Assembly (NCBI GenBank): GCA_002785995.1
Contig: NHNV01000004.1
Location: forward strand, 496,001 to 560,000
Reading direction: 5' to 3'
DNA from: Mycosphaerelloides madeirae
Lineage: Eukaryota; Ascomycota; Dothideomycetes; Mycosphaerellales; Mycosphaerellaceae
DNA: 64,000 nt
The translations under genes and the position numbers were made by a program. Below, piece by piece: positions 55,411-64,000 of the stretch. Within the stretch, counting starts at the first letter, position 1. The number at the start of each line of letters is the position of its first letter. Below the pieces are notes generated by a model. That model did not search any database. It was not told the origin of the DNA and was given only the letters and a program-made list of their open reading frames with translations.

Positions 55411-57453
55411 ATGGCCTCAGTATCATCCCTCGACAAGGACCTGGCCTCTCTGCGACTCGGACGCTACACCCCGCAAGCCGCGAACGAGGCACGCGCATGG
55501 ATCGAGAGTTCGTTAGGAGAACCTCTGCCCTCCGCCGATCTGCTCGACGCGCTCAAGGATGGCATTGCGCTCTGTAAACTCGCCAATGCGGCAGTACAGC
55601 CTCACCGCGGAGCCATCAAGTTCAAGGCCAGTCAGATGCCGTTCATACAGATGGAGAACATCAGCCACTTCTTGAAAGCATGCGAAATGCCTCCTTTGAA
55701 CATGCCTGCTCATGACCGCTTCTTGACTGTTGATCTATTCGAGCAAAAGGACCCCGCCCAGGTCTTGCAATGCTTGAGTGCTTTCAGCAGACAGGCCAAC
55801 AAGATCAACCCTTCGAAATTCCCAACCGCGATTGGCGCAAAGAAGTCCGCTGGTACAATGTCGCCCTCGGCCACGGGAGGCTACACAACAAATGGGACTT
55901 CATGGAGACGGCCTCCCAGCCCAACAAAGCCTTCTGCCGCCATGCCGTCCAACACCCGAGCGATGAGCCCGTCGCTCACTGGCGGCTCGACTGGCTCGCA
56001 AGGTGGGGCGAAGTCGCCTTCGGGCCCTGTTAGTAGCTGGAGCAAGAAGAGCGATGAGTCGAACACCATGCCTGCGTGGAATATACATCAGTACGGTTAT
56101 ATTGGCGGTGCATCGCAGGGAAATCAAGGCATCAGCTTCGGATCCCGAAGACAAATCACGAGCCAGTCACCCAAAGTACCCAGCCTTGCTGAGAAGGAAA
56201 AGCTACGCAAGGCAGAGGCAGAGAGACAACGACAATCGGATGCAGACCAAGAGGCGCAGAGGAGACGCGTGGCAGAGGATGAAGAAGACCGGGCGAGACA
56301 TGAAGAAGAGCTAAGGTGGGAAGAAGAAACGAGGCGCCAAAGAGAGCAAGAGCGCCAAAGGCTTGAATCTCAGAAACGAGAATGGGAAGAGCAAGAGCGG
56401 AAGTGGAATGATGAGGAAGAGGCACGGCGGAAAGAGGATGCTGCGCTGCAGGCGACTATGTCTACGAAGAAAGCACCGGAGAAGCCGAGGGTGCCGAGTT
56501 CGGGAGTTCTCAGAGGGCAGACGCTGGCCGAATACCAGAGAGAACAAGCTGTCCTTTCTCGAAGTACGGGCAGCAATGCCTGCCCAGTAGAGACGCCAGA
56601 GCAGAAGAGAGTAAGGGAGTTGGAGAAGCAATTGGAAGAGGCGAGAGAGCGTGAAAGACAATACCAAGCTGAGCGCGAGGAGAGACTGCGCAAAGGAGGC
56701 CAGAGTGAGACATCAACACCGAGCACAGCGGAAGATGTGAGGCCTTTAAGTGCAGACCAAAGTGAAGTCAGCTGGACTGGGAACGAACGAGAGTATTTGT
56801 GCCAACAGTGGCAAAGTGCTCGCACAACTGGAGTTGGCGCGCAGAGACCTCTACCCCAACCGCAAGCGCCTTCAACCTTGCCGCAGCAAGCTCTACCCGA
56901 TCCCATCCCGGAGCCCTCGAATGCACCAGAGCCAGAACCGCCTGTTTTGCCAGTCAGATCACAGCCTTCACCTTTTGCTAAACGACCATTACCAACGCCT
57001 GCCGACCCACCTGAACCTTTCGAACCTGAGCAACGTAGGCCGAACCGGACAGACCAGTTCCTCGCAGATAACACGGCGCCTTCAAACCCAGTGCCCCGAG
57101 TTTCGTCATCTCTCGAAGCTGGACATACCTCTTTGGAGCAGTCGCAGCTGCGCGATAGTCGCATTGCGTCACAGCAGAAGACTAAAGCCGGCGGTTGGGC
57201 GAGCAAGTCTCTTCTCGAGCGCGAGATGGAGCGAGAACGTGAACGACAGAAGGAGTGGGAGGCGAATCAACAGGCTGTTAAGAGCGCGCCTCGCGATACT
57301 GCTGAAGGAACCGGAGAGGGTCAGTCGTGGGACGTTAACCAGTATGGATATATGGGCGGAGACGGGATGAATCGAGGGAGTTCAGCAGGAAGCGGTATTA
57401 ACATAGGAGGGAGGAGACAAATCATTGGACCCAGACCGAAGGGGCCGAGATGA
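55411..57453 (+). CDS. Calponin/transgelin-like actin-binding protein
   Basis: Single exon, 680 residues, ATG at 55411. A calponin-homology domain occupies about residues 20-130 (ARAWIESSLGEPLP, LKDGIALCKLAN, KACEMPPLNMPAHDRFLTVDLFE). Two calponin-type repeats follow, one at 224-249 (NIHQYGYIGG, SFGSRRQI) and one at the extreme C-terminus 639-680 (DVNQYGYMGG, INIGGRRQIIG). Between them lies a highly charged region likely to be coiled coil (REQERQRLESQKREWEEQER) and Pro-rich disorder. Yeast Scp1 and fission yeast Stg1 share the CH domain plus calponin repeat but are only about 200 residues. This long fungal form, with the second repeat held at the end, could crosslink actin filaments. Cytoplasmic, actin patches or ring inferred. 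Confidence 0.88.
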   Translation: MASVSSLDKDLASLRLGRYTPQAANEARAWIESSLGEPLPSADLLDALKDGIALCKLANAAVQPHRGAIKFKASQMPFIQMENISHFLKACEMPPLNMPAHDRFLTVDLFEQKDPAQVLQCLSAFSRQANKINPSKFPTAIGAKKSAGTMSPSATGGYTTNGTSWRRPPSPTKPSAAMPSNTRAMSPSLTGGSTGSQGGAKSPSGPVSSWSKKSDESNTMPAWNIHQYGYIGGASQGNQGISFGSRRQITSQSPKVPSLAEKEKLRKAEAERQRQSDADQEAQRRRVAEDEEDRARHEEELRWEEETRRQREQERQRLESQKREWEEQERKWNDEEEARRKEDAALQATMSTKKAPEKPRVPSSGVLRGQTLAEYQREQAVLSRSTGSNACPVETPEQKRVRELEKQLEEARERERQYQAEREERLRKGGQSETSTPSTAEDVRPLSADQSEVSWTGNEREYLCQQWQSARTTGVGAQRPLPQPQAPSTLPQQALPDPIPEPSNAPEPEPPVLPVRSQPSPFAKRPLPTPADPPEPFEPEQRRPNRTDQFLADNTAPSNPVPRVSSSLEAGHTSLEQSQLRDSRIASQQKTKAGGWASKSLLEREMERERERQKEWEANQQAVKSAPRDTAEGTGEGQSWDVNQYGYMGGDGMNRGSSAGSGINIGGRRQIIGPRPKGPR

Positions 57454-57649
57454 TAATGGAGCATGATAGAATGACAATAAATGAATCGTACTAGCGGACC
57501 TAAACCTTTGCTACACCCTGTCATGGATGTGGAAATGGCCCCCAAATACCGAAGCGTGGCCCAAGCTCCGACTTCGACATCTAGAAGTTCACGCTCCGCA
57601 CCACGGCCATCATTACCATCACTTCTTCATCAATGCCCCCACAACAACA

Positions 57650-57990
57650 ATGACCAACTCCAGCCTCCGCCAACTCCAAGACCAAGCCAAACTCGATGAA
57701 GTCCTCAAACAGCAACAAGCAGACTACGACTGTCTTCCGTGCCGACTAATGGGTTCGTCCTCTGCCTCCCCATCACCCTCAACCCTACTAACCCTCTCAC
57801 GACCGCAGGCTCTGCAGTTTTCACCGGTCTCGGTATCTACACCTACGCCTCCGGAATGAACCAACTAAAACAGAGGGAGAATGCGATTGTTAAGAGCGGG
57901 ACGAAGTTTGGAATTGGATTGAGGAAGACGGGGATATTTGGGTTGAGTGCGGTTTTGGTGGGGATGGGGATTTATCGGTTGAGGAATTAA
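57650..57990 (+). CDS. DUF4536 small membrane protein (DMAC1-like)
   Basis: Two exons, 57650-57752 and 57809-57990, with a 56-bp phase-1 intron (GTTCGT..CGCAG), give 94 residues. The signature DCLPCRLM|GSAVFTGLGIYTY matches the DUF4536 family, whose human member DMAC1 helps assemble the distal membrane arm of mitochondrial complex I. Two hydrophobic helices are visible, AVFTGLGIYTYASG and IFGLSAVLVGMGIYRL, with the paired cysteines just before the first. The frame is open upstream, but the ATG at 57650 gives the expected short N-terminus. It begins 196 bp after the calponin-like gene on the same strand. Function in fungi is inferred from the family. Confidence 0.78.
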
Positions 57991-58972
57991 AAGATGGGAG
58001 AATTAGGGTATGGGTGTAAGATGGATTGAACGCAGGCTGCGTCGAAGGACAACATGAGTTGGAAGTATGAAGTGTCCGTCTCGTTGAGGATACCACGGTT
58101 TTTGGACTGCTGACACTATGAGAAACGATGACTGTGAGTAAGGTTTCCGGACTACGATGGAACCCCGCGAAGCTCCCAGTAGCGGAGCTCTCAACTCAGA
58201 CAGCCAAGGACCCAAAGCCACACGATCTGCAGGCCTCTCGATTTGGAGCACTTAGCGTCGAATTAAACGAATGGTACGAGTGGAACGGCAAAGATCAGGA
58301 GACCATAGTAGAAGTCGACTACGTACTACGAGCCACCGGAGGTCTTACAGCGGGTTCCCAAATCTGGGACTCGCTGATTGGTTCGTGGGGAAACACCCAA
58401 TTTTCCCCAGAAGTTTATGGTTGATGCGAAAAGCTGAGCCACCACCACCGGCGTGTCCCAGACTGCAGACCTGGCCAAACTCGCCATCTTCCCGCGAAGA
58501 TCCTGCCCTGACGTGCAGACAGAAGAAGTTGAAAAGATCCTCGTGCGTGAATGAGGAATACGCGAGGACTGACGGATCGCGTCTGGTCTTGTTGCGACAA
58601 GGGAACCCAAATCAGATTCAGACATGATTGTAGTTAGATGGAAACCGCTCGTTTGATGATAGACACTGGTTCCCTGTCATCGCTAGGAATATAAGACGGC
58701 GCAAAAGTGCAAAAATTTTCTCTGCAAAAAAAGGTATCTAACGCGATGTCAGTATCTCTCTCCCGCTTGGGTTTCATTACTGTCCATACCTCAAACAACC
58801 CAACCAGGCGCCACTAGCACCCTCCACCACCACACATCCCTCCCCCACACATCCTCGCCGTAGGATCAAGAAAACCTTTTGGAACCGATCGATCTGGACT
58901 GACACCGTTTCCAGGCCTGCCACACCAAACCTCATCAGCCATACACCCCCATTCTCAAAAAGACATAAAAAC
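57991..58972. other. Convergent intergenic region
   Basis: 982 bp between a plus-strand and a minus-strand gene. A 98-codon plus-strand frame (ATG at 58128) exists; its translation has no match I recognise and no splice structure. An A-run near 58727 (CAAAAAAAGG). No other signal. Confidence 0.4.
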
Positions 58973-59380
58973 TCACATTCGCTGACTGCGAGGCAATTTC
59001 CGCCTTTCCGCCCACGCGCCATACAGCACCCCAACCAAAATCAACGCATTCGCCATAAAAAGGTGATGAATGCCCCTTGCATCATATTTGATGTAGAGTA
59101 ACATCCAGGCGTACCCAAGGAGGCCGCCGGCAAAACCGTATTTGAAGATCCGAGAGCGTTGGGTTGCGGTGAAGCTGAGGATGTTGATTTTGCCGAAGTA
59201 GGCCTGGGATTGTGTTTAGTTAGAGGGATTGAGGTTTTTGGGACGAGGCGGACGAACTAGGAGCGAGTGGACCATGACGAATCCGATGAAATTGGACATG
59301 TCGAGATGAGGGGGGATGATAAATGGTCGTATGAAAGCGTATTCTAGCAGAGCTGCGAAGGCAATGAGTTTTAAGGACAT
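58973..59380 (-). CDS. Small multi-span membrane protein, unknown
   Basis: Exons 59380-59258 and 59203-58973, with a 54-bp phase-0 intron (GTTCGT..CCCAG), give 117 residues. The join reads MVHSLL|AYFGKINILSF. Four hydrophobic stretches are seen: LKLIAFAALLEYAF, SNFIGFVMVHSLL, GFAGGLLGYAWMLLYI and LFMANALILVGVLYGAW, followed by a basic end RRKLPRSQRM. This looks like a small ER or mitochondrial membrane protein. I do not recognise a named family. An alternative donor at the stop (AATGTGAGTT) could extend it, so the C-terminus is slightly uncertain. The upstream DNA has an 8-bp repeat GATGCTGA three times at 59406-59429. Confidence 0.65.
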
Positions 59381-59636
59381 GGTGATAGGTGCTGGTGAAG
59401 GATAAGATGCTGAGATGCTGAGATGCTGAGGTTGTTAATGAAGAAGTGGCATGTGCAGGCAGCGAAGGTGGAGAGTGTTTTCAGTTGTCTCGAAGGATTC
59501 TGGCACAGGCAGGCCGCAGGCGCGATCCGCTCGAGGCTACCCTAATTATAGTGCAGAGCGGCCTGAGGCAGTAGACTGTCTCGTATTTTTCGATACGGCT
59601 TAAGTCTAGCTTAGAATATTGGCATTTGACTTGAGG

Positions 59637-60614
59637 CTATGATCGAACCTCTATCTTGCGGGGCTTCTTGTCGCTGTTCTTCGACTGAGCTTTCCGTCCA
59701 GGAGCCGCATTTGCAGAACGAACTTCTAACTTGCGTGGCTTTCTACGTTTTTGGCGGTTCTGATTGTCTTGCGTCGTCTGCTGTCCATCGTCTTTCTCTT
59801 TGTCCTGGTTAGAGTTTGTTGTAGGCGGTGTGTTCTCTTTTGAATGAGTCTGATCGGCACGGCGTTGTGTTGGCGGTTGGGAGTTCGGCGGTTGCTTCGG
59901 GGTCTGGTTTCCTTGCTGATGTTCAAGACTGTCCTGAGCTTTTTGTTGTTGCTTCTTCGCCTTCATCCATGATGGCATTGCGAGCATATACGAAGAGCCA
60001 CTCTGATACATGGAATCCCACCAGTCATCGGCTTCGCCTTCTTGCTTGAGCCTCTCCAACTCGTCGTTATCAGGCATGTCTTGGTCTTTGATCTGTCCGA
60101 TCATCTTCTCCAACGTTCTCTTCTGCGAGTCCGTTGCTACCCAACTCGGGAGATCGCCCGTAACTTTTCGCACTCCCTTTCCAAGCACCTTTCCCATATT
60201 CCAAAATGGTCCGTGTAGGGCTCCGGTCAGCGCTCCAATTCCGGCTCCAAGGCCACCTGTGATTGCCGACGTCACACCACCGATAAGCGTGCCGGTCAAT
60301 GTCCCCAATGTGAGTCCAGGAACGACGCCGATTCCGGTCCCTACCGCCATGCCCTGAAAGGTACCGCTTCTCATGTATCGCGCCGTTTTTCCAAATGATT
60401 CGGCTTTGAACTCATTGTCTATGGCCTCTTCCAGCAGCTTCTGGCGTTCGTCTGCATCGGCCGCGCCATGAGCAGCTTGCCTGAGTTCGTATGCTCGTCG
60501 TTTGAGTTCCTGAGCCTTCTGAGCCGCTTTGCCGGACTCGGCGCGGATTTCGCGTTCGTTGAGGCCATTTGGGTTCTTCTGTATTGGCGGAGCGTCCTGA
60601 TCCTCTACTGCCAT
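59637..60614 (-). CDS. Glycine-zipper protein with basic C-terminal repeats
   Basis: Intronless, 325 residues from the ATG at 60614 (MAVEDQDAPPIQ); the frame is open further upstream but has no ATG. A charged helical N-terminus (REIRAESGKAAQKAQELKR) is followed by a Gly/Thr-rich small-residue region at about 90-140 (GMAVGTGIGVVPGL, LTGTLIGGVTSAI, GGLGAGIGALTGAL), typical of glycine zippers that insert in membranes, then HGPFWNMGKVLGKG. The C-terminal third is Gln/Lys/Asn-rich and ends with two copies of a short motif, KPRKLEVRS and KPRKIEVRS. Conserved-looking fungal protein of unknown function. Confidence 0.7.
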   Translation of the reverse strand: MAVEDQDAPPIQKNPNGLNEREIRAESGKAAQKAQELKRRAYELRQAAHGAADADERQKLLEEAIDNEFKAESFGKTARYMRSGTFQGMAVGTGIGVVPGLTLGTLTGTLIGGVTSAITGGLGAGIGALTGALHGPFWNMGKVLGKGVRKVTGDLPSWVATDSQKRTLEKMIGQIKDQDMPDNDELERLKQEGEADDWWDSMYQSGSSYMLAMPSWMKAKKQQQKAQDSLEHQQGNQTPKQPPNSQPPTQRRADQTHSKENTPPTTNSNQDKEKDDGQQTTQDNQNRQKRRKPRKLEVRSANAAPGRKAQSKNSDKKPRKIEVRS

Positions 60615-60901
60615 CGCGTCAAAGCTGTTGCCTTTGGCTCGTAGAGGTTGAAAACCGGTTTCAGGTTGGGATCCCAGAGAAGTAGAACAGGGAAGAGCGA
60701 CAAACTGTACGTCATCTAAAGCCACGCCTCGCACACATCCATGTTTCACACGGAGCTGAGTCCGCCCAATTGGAGGACCGGTATATCAGACACGGTAACC
60801 TCGTCCAGTCCGTGTAGTCGAATTGAGATATAATCTGATGCTGGAGACCGTGTGATGTGCTGAAGATATGATTCGGCCTGTAATTCCTCGGTCCACAATG
60901 C

Positions 60902-61480
60902 TTAGGAAGTCTTTGAGTGTACGCAGAGTGCTATGCCACCTAAAACCAAAGCCATACCAATCCATGTGTCTGTCAATTCAGTCAGTATTGGACGACCTTC
61001 TGTCATCAGGTCATAGACTGACCACGCGAAATAACTTTCCCCTCTGCCCACCATTCGCCCAGCACAGTGAACAAGAAAGCAAGGGAGTTCGTAATAGGAA
61101 CCGTCAGACTCAATTCTACCAAGAGTCAGCCCCGATTCCATCACCTAGCAAGGCATATCCAAGTCCATACCAGCTTGTCCGATCAACAAGAAGAACCAAA
61201 TGGACCCTGTGACATTCAGGAGAAGTGGCACGGCATAGCTCGGGTTCCGGAGGAGATCGAAGACGGCATATATGATTCCCAGTACTTTCTTCTTGATCCA
61301 GGACACGCCCGGGTCGGAGAGAAATGGGCGTGGAGCTTGATGCGTCTTATCGCGTTGGACTGCTGCTCTGCGCATGAAAGGCGTTGTAAGGCCCCAGCAC
61401 GCGCCGACCATCAGGAAGCCCAGGACCCACCGCCAGATCGGTGGGTTGGAGGGCTCTGCAATTGGCGTATCTGGATCCAT
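60902..61480 (-). CDS. TMEM234-family membrane protein
   Basis: Three exons, 61480-61171, 61115-61023 and 60969-60902, both introns phase 1 (GTATGG..GGTAG; GTCAGT..GACAG), give 156 residues. The start is the ATG at 61480; the frame upstream has none. Features of the TMEM234 (UPF0546) family are a first helix WRWVLGFLMVGACWGLTTPF with the following RR, NPSYAVPLLLNVTGSIWFF, the segment LTVPITNSLAFLFTVLGEWW, and the last helix TWIGMALVLGGIALCVHS. It is a four-helix drug/metabolite-transporter-like protein; substrate unknown. Divergent from the dioxygenase gene with only 196 bp between the starts. Confidence 0.85.
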
Positions 61481-61676
61481 GACTTGGAGAGACGATTGAG
61501 TATTATCGATGGTCGAGCGTGTTATTGTTGATTGTGTCGTCTCGTCATTTTCAAGGGAACGACGACGGGAGCTCTCGGCTCGGATCAAAGCATGCCGACA
61601 TCACTCTCTTAGTACACTCCCACTACTTCCCTTTACCTCACTTCGTCTGTCAAGAGCTGAGGCATTTGAAGTCACA
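61481..61676. promoter_or_regulatory. Compact bidirectional promoter
   Basis: Only 196 bp separate the ATG of the TMEM234-like gene (minus) and the ATG of the phytanoyl-CoA-dioxygenase-like gene (plus), the shortest divergent spacing in the window. Both transcripts must start inside it or within each other's leader. No TATA box seen. Confidence 0.5.
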
Positions 61677-62618
61677 ATGCCACCCTCTCGAATATCCCCG
61701 CCTCTATCCAATGCATCATCTCCAGGCCTCACACAAGAACAGCTTGAGTTCTGGGACCAGAAAGGCTACCTTCTCATCCCAGATGCCTTATCTCCCTCAC
61801 AGGTCAAAGAACTTCTCTCCGAATCGAACCGCATGCTCAACGAATTCTCCCTCTCCGATCACCCGATGACACGCTTCTCAACCGGGGAAAAGAGCGACCA
61901 CGTTGGCGACGATTACTTCTTAACCTCTGGCGATAAGATCCGCTTCTTTTTCGAGGAAGACGCCTTCGATACTGATGGTAACCTGTCGAAGCCCAAAGAG
62001 AAAGCGATCAATAAGATTGGACACTGCTTACACCAGCTGAATCCCGCTTTCAAGGAGGCGTCTATCACGGAGCAGAATGCAAGGATCGCGAGTGATCTGG
62101 GGTTTAAGGATCCGAGAGTGCTACAGAGTATGATCATCTGCAAGCAGCCTGAGATCGGCGGCCGCGTACCGCCGCACCAGGACTCGGTCTTCCTTTATAC
62201 GAACCCTCCAAGTGCTGTGGGGTTTTGGTACGCGCTTGAAGATTGCACAGCCGAGAACGGATGCCTATCTTTCGCAGCCGGAAGTCATAAACGCGCGCCG
62301 ATACGTAACCGCTTTGTCCGAAATGACGATGGGAAGGGAACAACATTTACGAAGAACGAGGAAAAAGCCTGGCCTCAAGGTCTGAAGCAAGAGAAGGATA
62401 TCGACGATGAAAAGTACGAGCTTGGGGAAGTCAAGGCAGGCACACTGGTGCTCATACATGGCAATCTGCTGCATAAGAGTGAGAAGAATACCAGCTTGAA
62501 GGGTAGGATGATATACACGTTCCATATGATTGAGGGTCAGTGTGAGTACGATGCCAGGAATTGGTTGCAGCCGCCGGCAGAAGGATTCACGGCGTTGAAC
62601 ACGGCTGTGCAGACGTAG
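61677..62618 (+). CDS. Phytanoyl-CoA dioxygenase-like protein (PHYHD1 type)
   Basis: Fe(II)/2-oxoglutarate-dependent dioxygenase. Intronless, 313 residues from the ATG at 61677; the frame is open upstream to 61509 but the conserved part begins here (LTQEQLEFWDQKGYLLIPDALS). Iron ligands are H167 and D169 in PPHQDSVFLYT and the distal His H266 in HGNLLHKSEKN; R277 in GRMIYTFH would hold 2-oxoglutarate. Also typical are GFWYALEDCTAENGCL and the AAGSHKR turn. Human PHYHD1 is the closest named relative by motif order and length. The natural substrate is unknown. There is no clear peroxisomal signal at the C-terminus (ends AVQT). Confidence 0.9.
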   Translation: MPPSRISPPLSNASSPGLTQEQLEFWDQKGYLLIPDALSPSQVKELLSESNRMLNEFSLSDHPMTRFSTGEKSDHVGDDYFLTSGDKIRFFFEEDAFDTDGNLSKPKEKAINKIGHCLHQLNPAFKEASITEQNARIASDLGFKDPRVLQSMIICKQPEIGGRVPPHQDSVFLYTNPPSAVGFWYALEDCTAENGCLSFAAGSHKRAPIRNRFVRNDDGKGTTFTKNEEKAWPQGLKQEKDIDDEKYELGEVKAGTLVLIHGNLLHKSEKNTSLKGRMIYTFHMIEGQCEYDARNWLQPPAEGFTALNTAVQT

Positions 62619-62839
62619 CATGGAACAATTAATGAGGAACCATTGATAAGTACAGAAGATTTGCTTGCGTCGTCTGTACGATCCGCCCCGATGCCAAAAA
62701 CCGTGCGATGTTCGCTACCAGACCAGACGCCCAAGCGCCTCGACACTGCCCACAATTCGTTTGAAAAGCTCCTTGAACCATCCAGGAAATACCTTCTCCT
62801 GTCTCTTGCAGTCCGATCGCTCCGATACGAAGCCACCCA

Positions 62840-63370
62840 CTATTCGACATGCTCGTGCTTGCGTACTAGACCGACGAAACAAAAAACGCCAGCATCAAGA
62901 CCACACTCGTCCGACAACCGCCTCCAGATCCGCGGCACGCTTTCTCGCTCCAGCGTTCTGCCTACGAACCGCCCACCCACAATACAAACATCCAGAATAA
63001 TATTCTTGATCAGGACTCGATGCGCTTGGGAAAGTCCAATCAGCCATTTGCGGGCACGGTCGATGTTGTCCTTCATGTTATGCTGACTGAAACGGAAGGT
63101 TGTGGTGCTATAGTAGAGTTGGGCGGTCTCTGCTCGGAGTTTGCAGCTGATGGAGAGGCTAAGCGCGGGTTTCGTCTTTGTTGTCACCTCGATGGTGGAG
63201 GCGTTTAAGGTATCGGAGAGGAAGGTGAGGATCTCATCCTGAAGCTCTTGTGGTAGAGCCTGGATGCGCGCGTCAAGAGTAGGGACTGATCCTGGCGAAT
63301 TGATGTCTTCGCCCATGGCTGTCGGTCGCGTTGGATCCACATCGTCGGTCATGACAGCTGCGGGTGTCAT
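62840..63370 (-). CDS. F-box-like hypothetical protein
   Basis: The ATG at 63370 gives 176 residues; the frame stays open upstream but without ATG. After an acidic, disordered N-terminus there is an F-box-like segment LPQELQDEILTFLSD (about residues 37-51), then ISCKLRAETAQLYYSTTTFRF, the pattern often seen in short fungal F-box-type proteins. The C-terminal half, ARKWLIGLSQAHRVLIKNIIL, fits that class too. No leucine-rich or WD repeats follow, so the substrate-binding part is small. It may recruit proteins to an SCF ubiquitin ligase, but this is inference. Upstream intron/exon structure was not resolved. Confidence 0.6.
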   Translation of the reverse strand: MTPAAVMTDDVDPTRPTAMGEDINSPGSVPTLDARIQALPQELQDEILTFLSDTLNASTIEVTTKTKPALSLSISCKLRAETAQLYYSTTTFRFSQHNMKDNIDRARKWLIGLSQAHRVLIKNIILDVCIVGGRFVGRTLERESVPRIWRRLSDECGLDAGVFCFVGLVRKHEHVE

Positions 63371-63577
63371 GGTGAGTCGAGTCCAAAAGCTGGTTGTAGC
63401 GCGCGGCTTTGGACAGAGAGTGTTGACTAGCGCGACGCATGCAAGATTCACCTGCCCTCCTTACTCGCTGCGAAAAGGTACAGTCTACGACTCACCTCCA
63501 TAACCGATCATCGACTATGCGAGAATATGTACGGAAACGAGTGGTAACTGCCCCTCCCCTTCTCCTACGCCCTTTAT

Positions 63578-64000
63578 TCAACCAGCCTTAACGTAAATAA
63601 CCGGACCCTCATACACCCGCCTCGCCCACACAAAATAATACACCATCGCGAGCATCAAAATCCCACCAAACATCACAGGAGCCCAGTTGAGATCAGCCGC
63701 TGTCACTGGGTACACGCTCGGCATTGCGGAATAGGCTAAGAGATACAAGCCATACAGCGCGCCGCAAAGATTCATCGCCAAGCCGTATTGGCCGAGAGTC
63801 CAAGCGGCTGGCGGCAAGGGTTTGCCTCGAAGGCGTCGCCAGATCATGCAGAGCATCGAGAGTTCGTAGGTGCCTGATATTGCCATGACTTGGAGGGAGA
63901 CGATGGCATTGAAAGCAACGGTGGAGCCGAGACCGATGAGGGAGATGAGGATGGCCTGGTCGTCGTCAATGTCAGTACGAGTGTTCATGAATTTGGTGGG
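63578..64000 (-). CDS. Amino-acid/choline permease, C-terminal part (start outside window)
   Basis: The open frame enters from the right edge and stops at 63578. The 140 or so visible residues contain four to five membrane helices of an APC-superfamily transporter: DDDQAILISLIGLGSTVAFNAI, VMAISGTYELSMLCMIWRR with the following RGKPLPPAAWTLGQYGL, MNLCGALYGLYLLAYS and APVMFGGILMLAMVYYFVWARRVYEGPV. The loop LPPAAWTLGQYG and the ending FVWARRVYEGP are typical of fungal GABA/choline-type permeases at the plasma membrane. Substrate cannot be determined from this piece. Confidence 0.85.
   Translation of the reverse strand, partial: PTKFMNTRTDIDDDQAILISLIGLGSTVAFNAIVSLQVMAISGTYELSMLCMIWRRLRGKPLPPAAWTLGQYGLAMNLCGALYGLYLLAYSAMPSVYPVTAADLNWAPVMFGGILMLAMVYYFVWARRVYEGPVIYVKAG

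Noticed and set aside
58128..58424. 98-codon frame as a gene
   Set aside because: It has an ATG but no recognisable motif, no splice structure, and lies between convergent 3' ends where UTRs are expected.
1..64000. CRISPR arrays, insertion sequences, phage genes or bacterial operons
   Set aside because: The window is clearly eukaryotic; no regularly spaced identical repeats with unique spacers, transposase genes or terminal inverted repeats were seen.

Overview
This window is nuclear DNA of a filamentous ascomycete, most likely a dothideomycete. The evidence is the gene content (an AtfA-type bZIP factor, a LaeA-like methyltransferase, an IQGAP/Rng2 protein, an HMT1-type half transporter and a Ste7/Fuz7 MAPKK), the short introns of about 50-85 bp with GT..AG ends and CTNAC-type branch points, gene-by-gene transcription with wide intergenic spaces, and no bacterial operon structure. 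Gene models below were made by reading splice sites by eye. Intron phases and reading frames were checked, but no transcript data were available.

Layout. 0-11 kb: SPT6 (runs off the left edge), a Ste7-type MAPKK and a secreted alpha-amylase. 11-20 kb: gamma-tubulin complex protein GCP3, the stress bZIP factor AtfA behind a long promoter rich in TGACGT half-sites, and a small unknown protein. 20-26 kb: a single-exon IQGAP. 26-28.5 kb: a decayed protein-kinase gene containing two similar introns able to form stems, next to a short SAP-domain ORF. 29-36 kb: the exon-junction protein Y14, an unknown small gene, about 1.6 kb of degenerate repeats of 130-140 bp, and an unknown low-complexity protein. 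36-48 kb: a cytochrome P450, an Arg/Ser-rich glycine-zipper protein, a PHO8-type alkaline phosphatase and a many-intron LaeA-like methyltransferase. 48-55 kb: an HMT1-type ABC transporter and a second alpha-amylase broken by a 1-nt deletion at its catalytic nucleophile. 55-64 kb: a calponin/transgelin-like protein, a small DUF4536 mitochondrial-type protein, a small membrane protein, a second glycine-zipper protein, a TMEM234-family protein divergent from a phytanoyl-CoA-dioxygenase-like enzyme, an F-box-like ORF, and the end of an amino-acid permease running off the right edge.

Most genes are conserved housekeeping or signalling genes and do not form one pathway. MAPKK and AtfA belong to MAPK signalling in general, GCP3, IQGAP and the calponin-like protein to the cytoskeleton, and SPT6 and Y14 to transcription and mRNA handling. 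The P450, methyltransferase and ABC transporter are separated by housekeeping genes and do not look like a metabolite cluster. The most unusual parts are the kinase relic with its paired introns, the frameshifted amylase, the intact amylase with altered conserved region II, and the degenerate repeat field at 32.7-34.3 kb.
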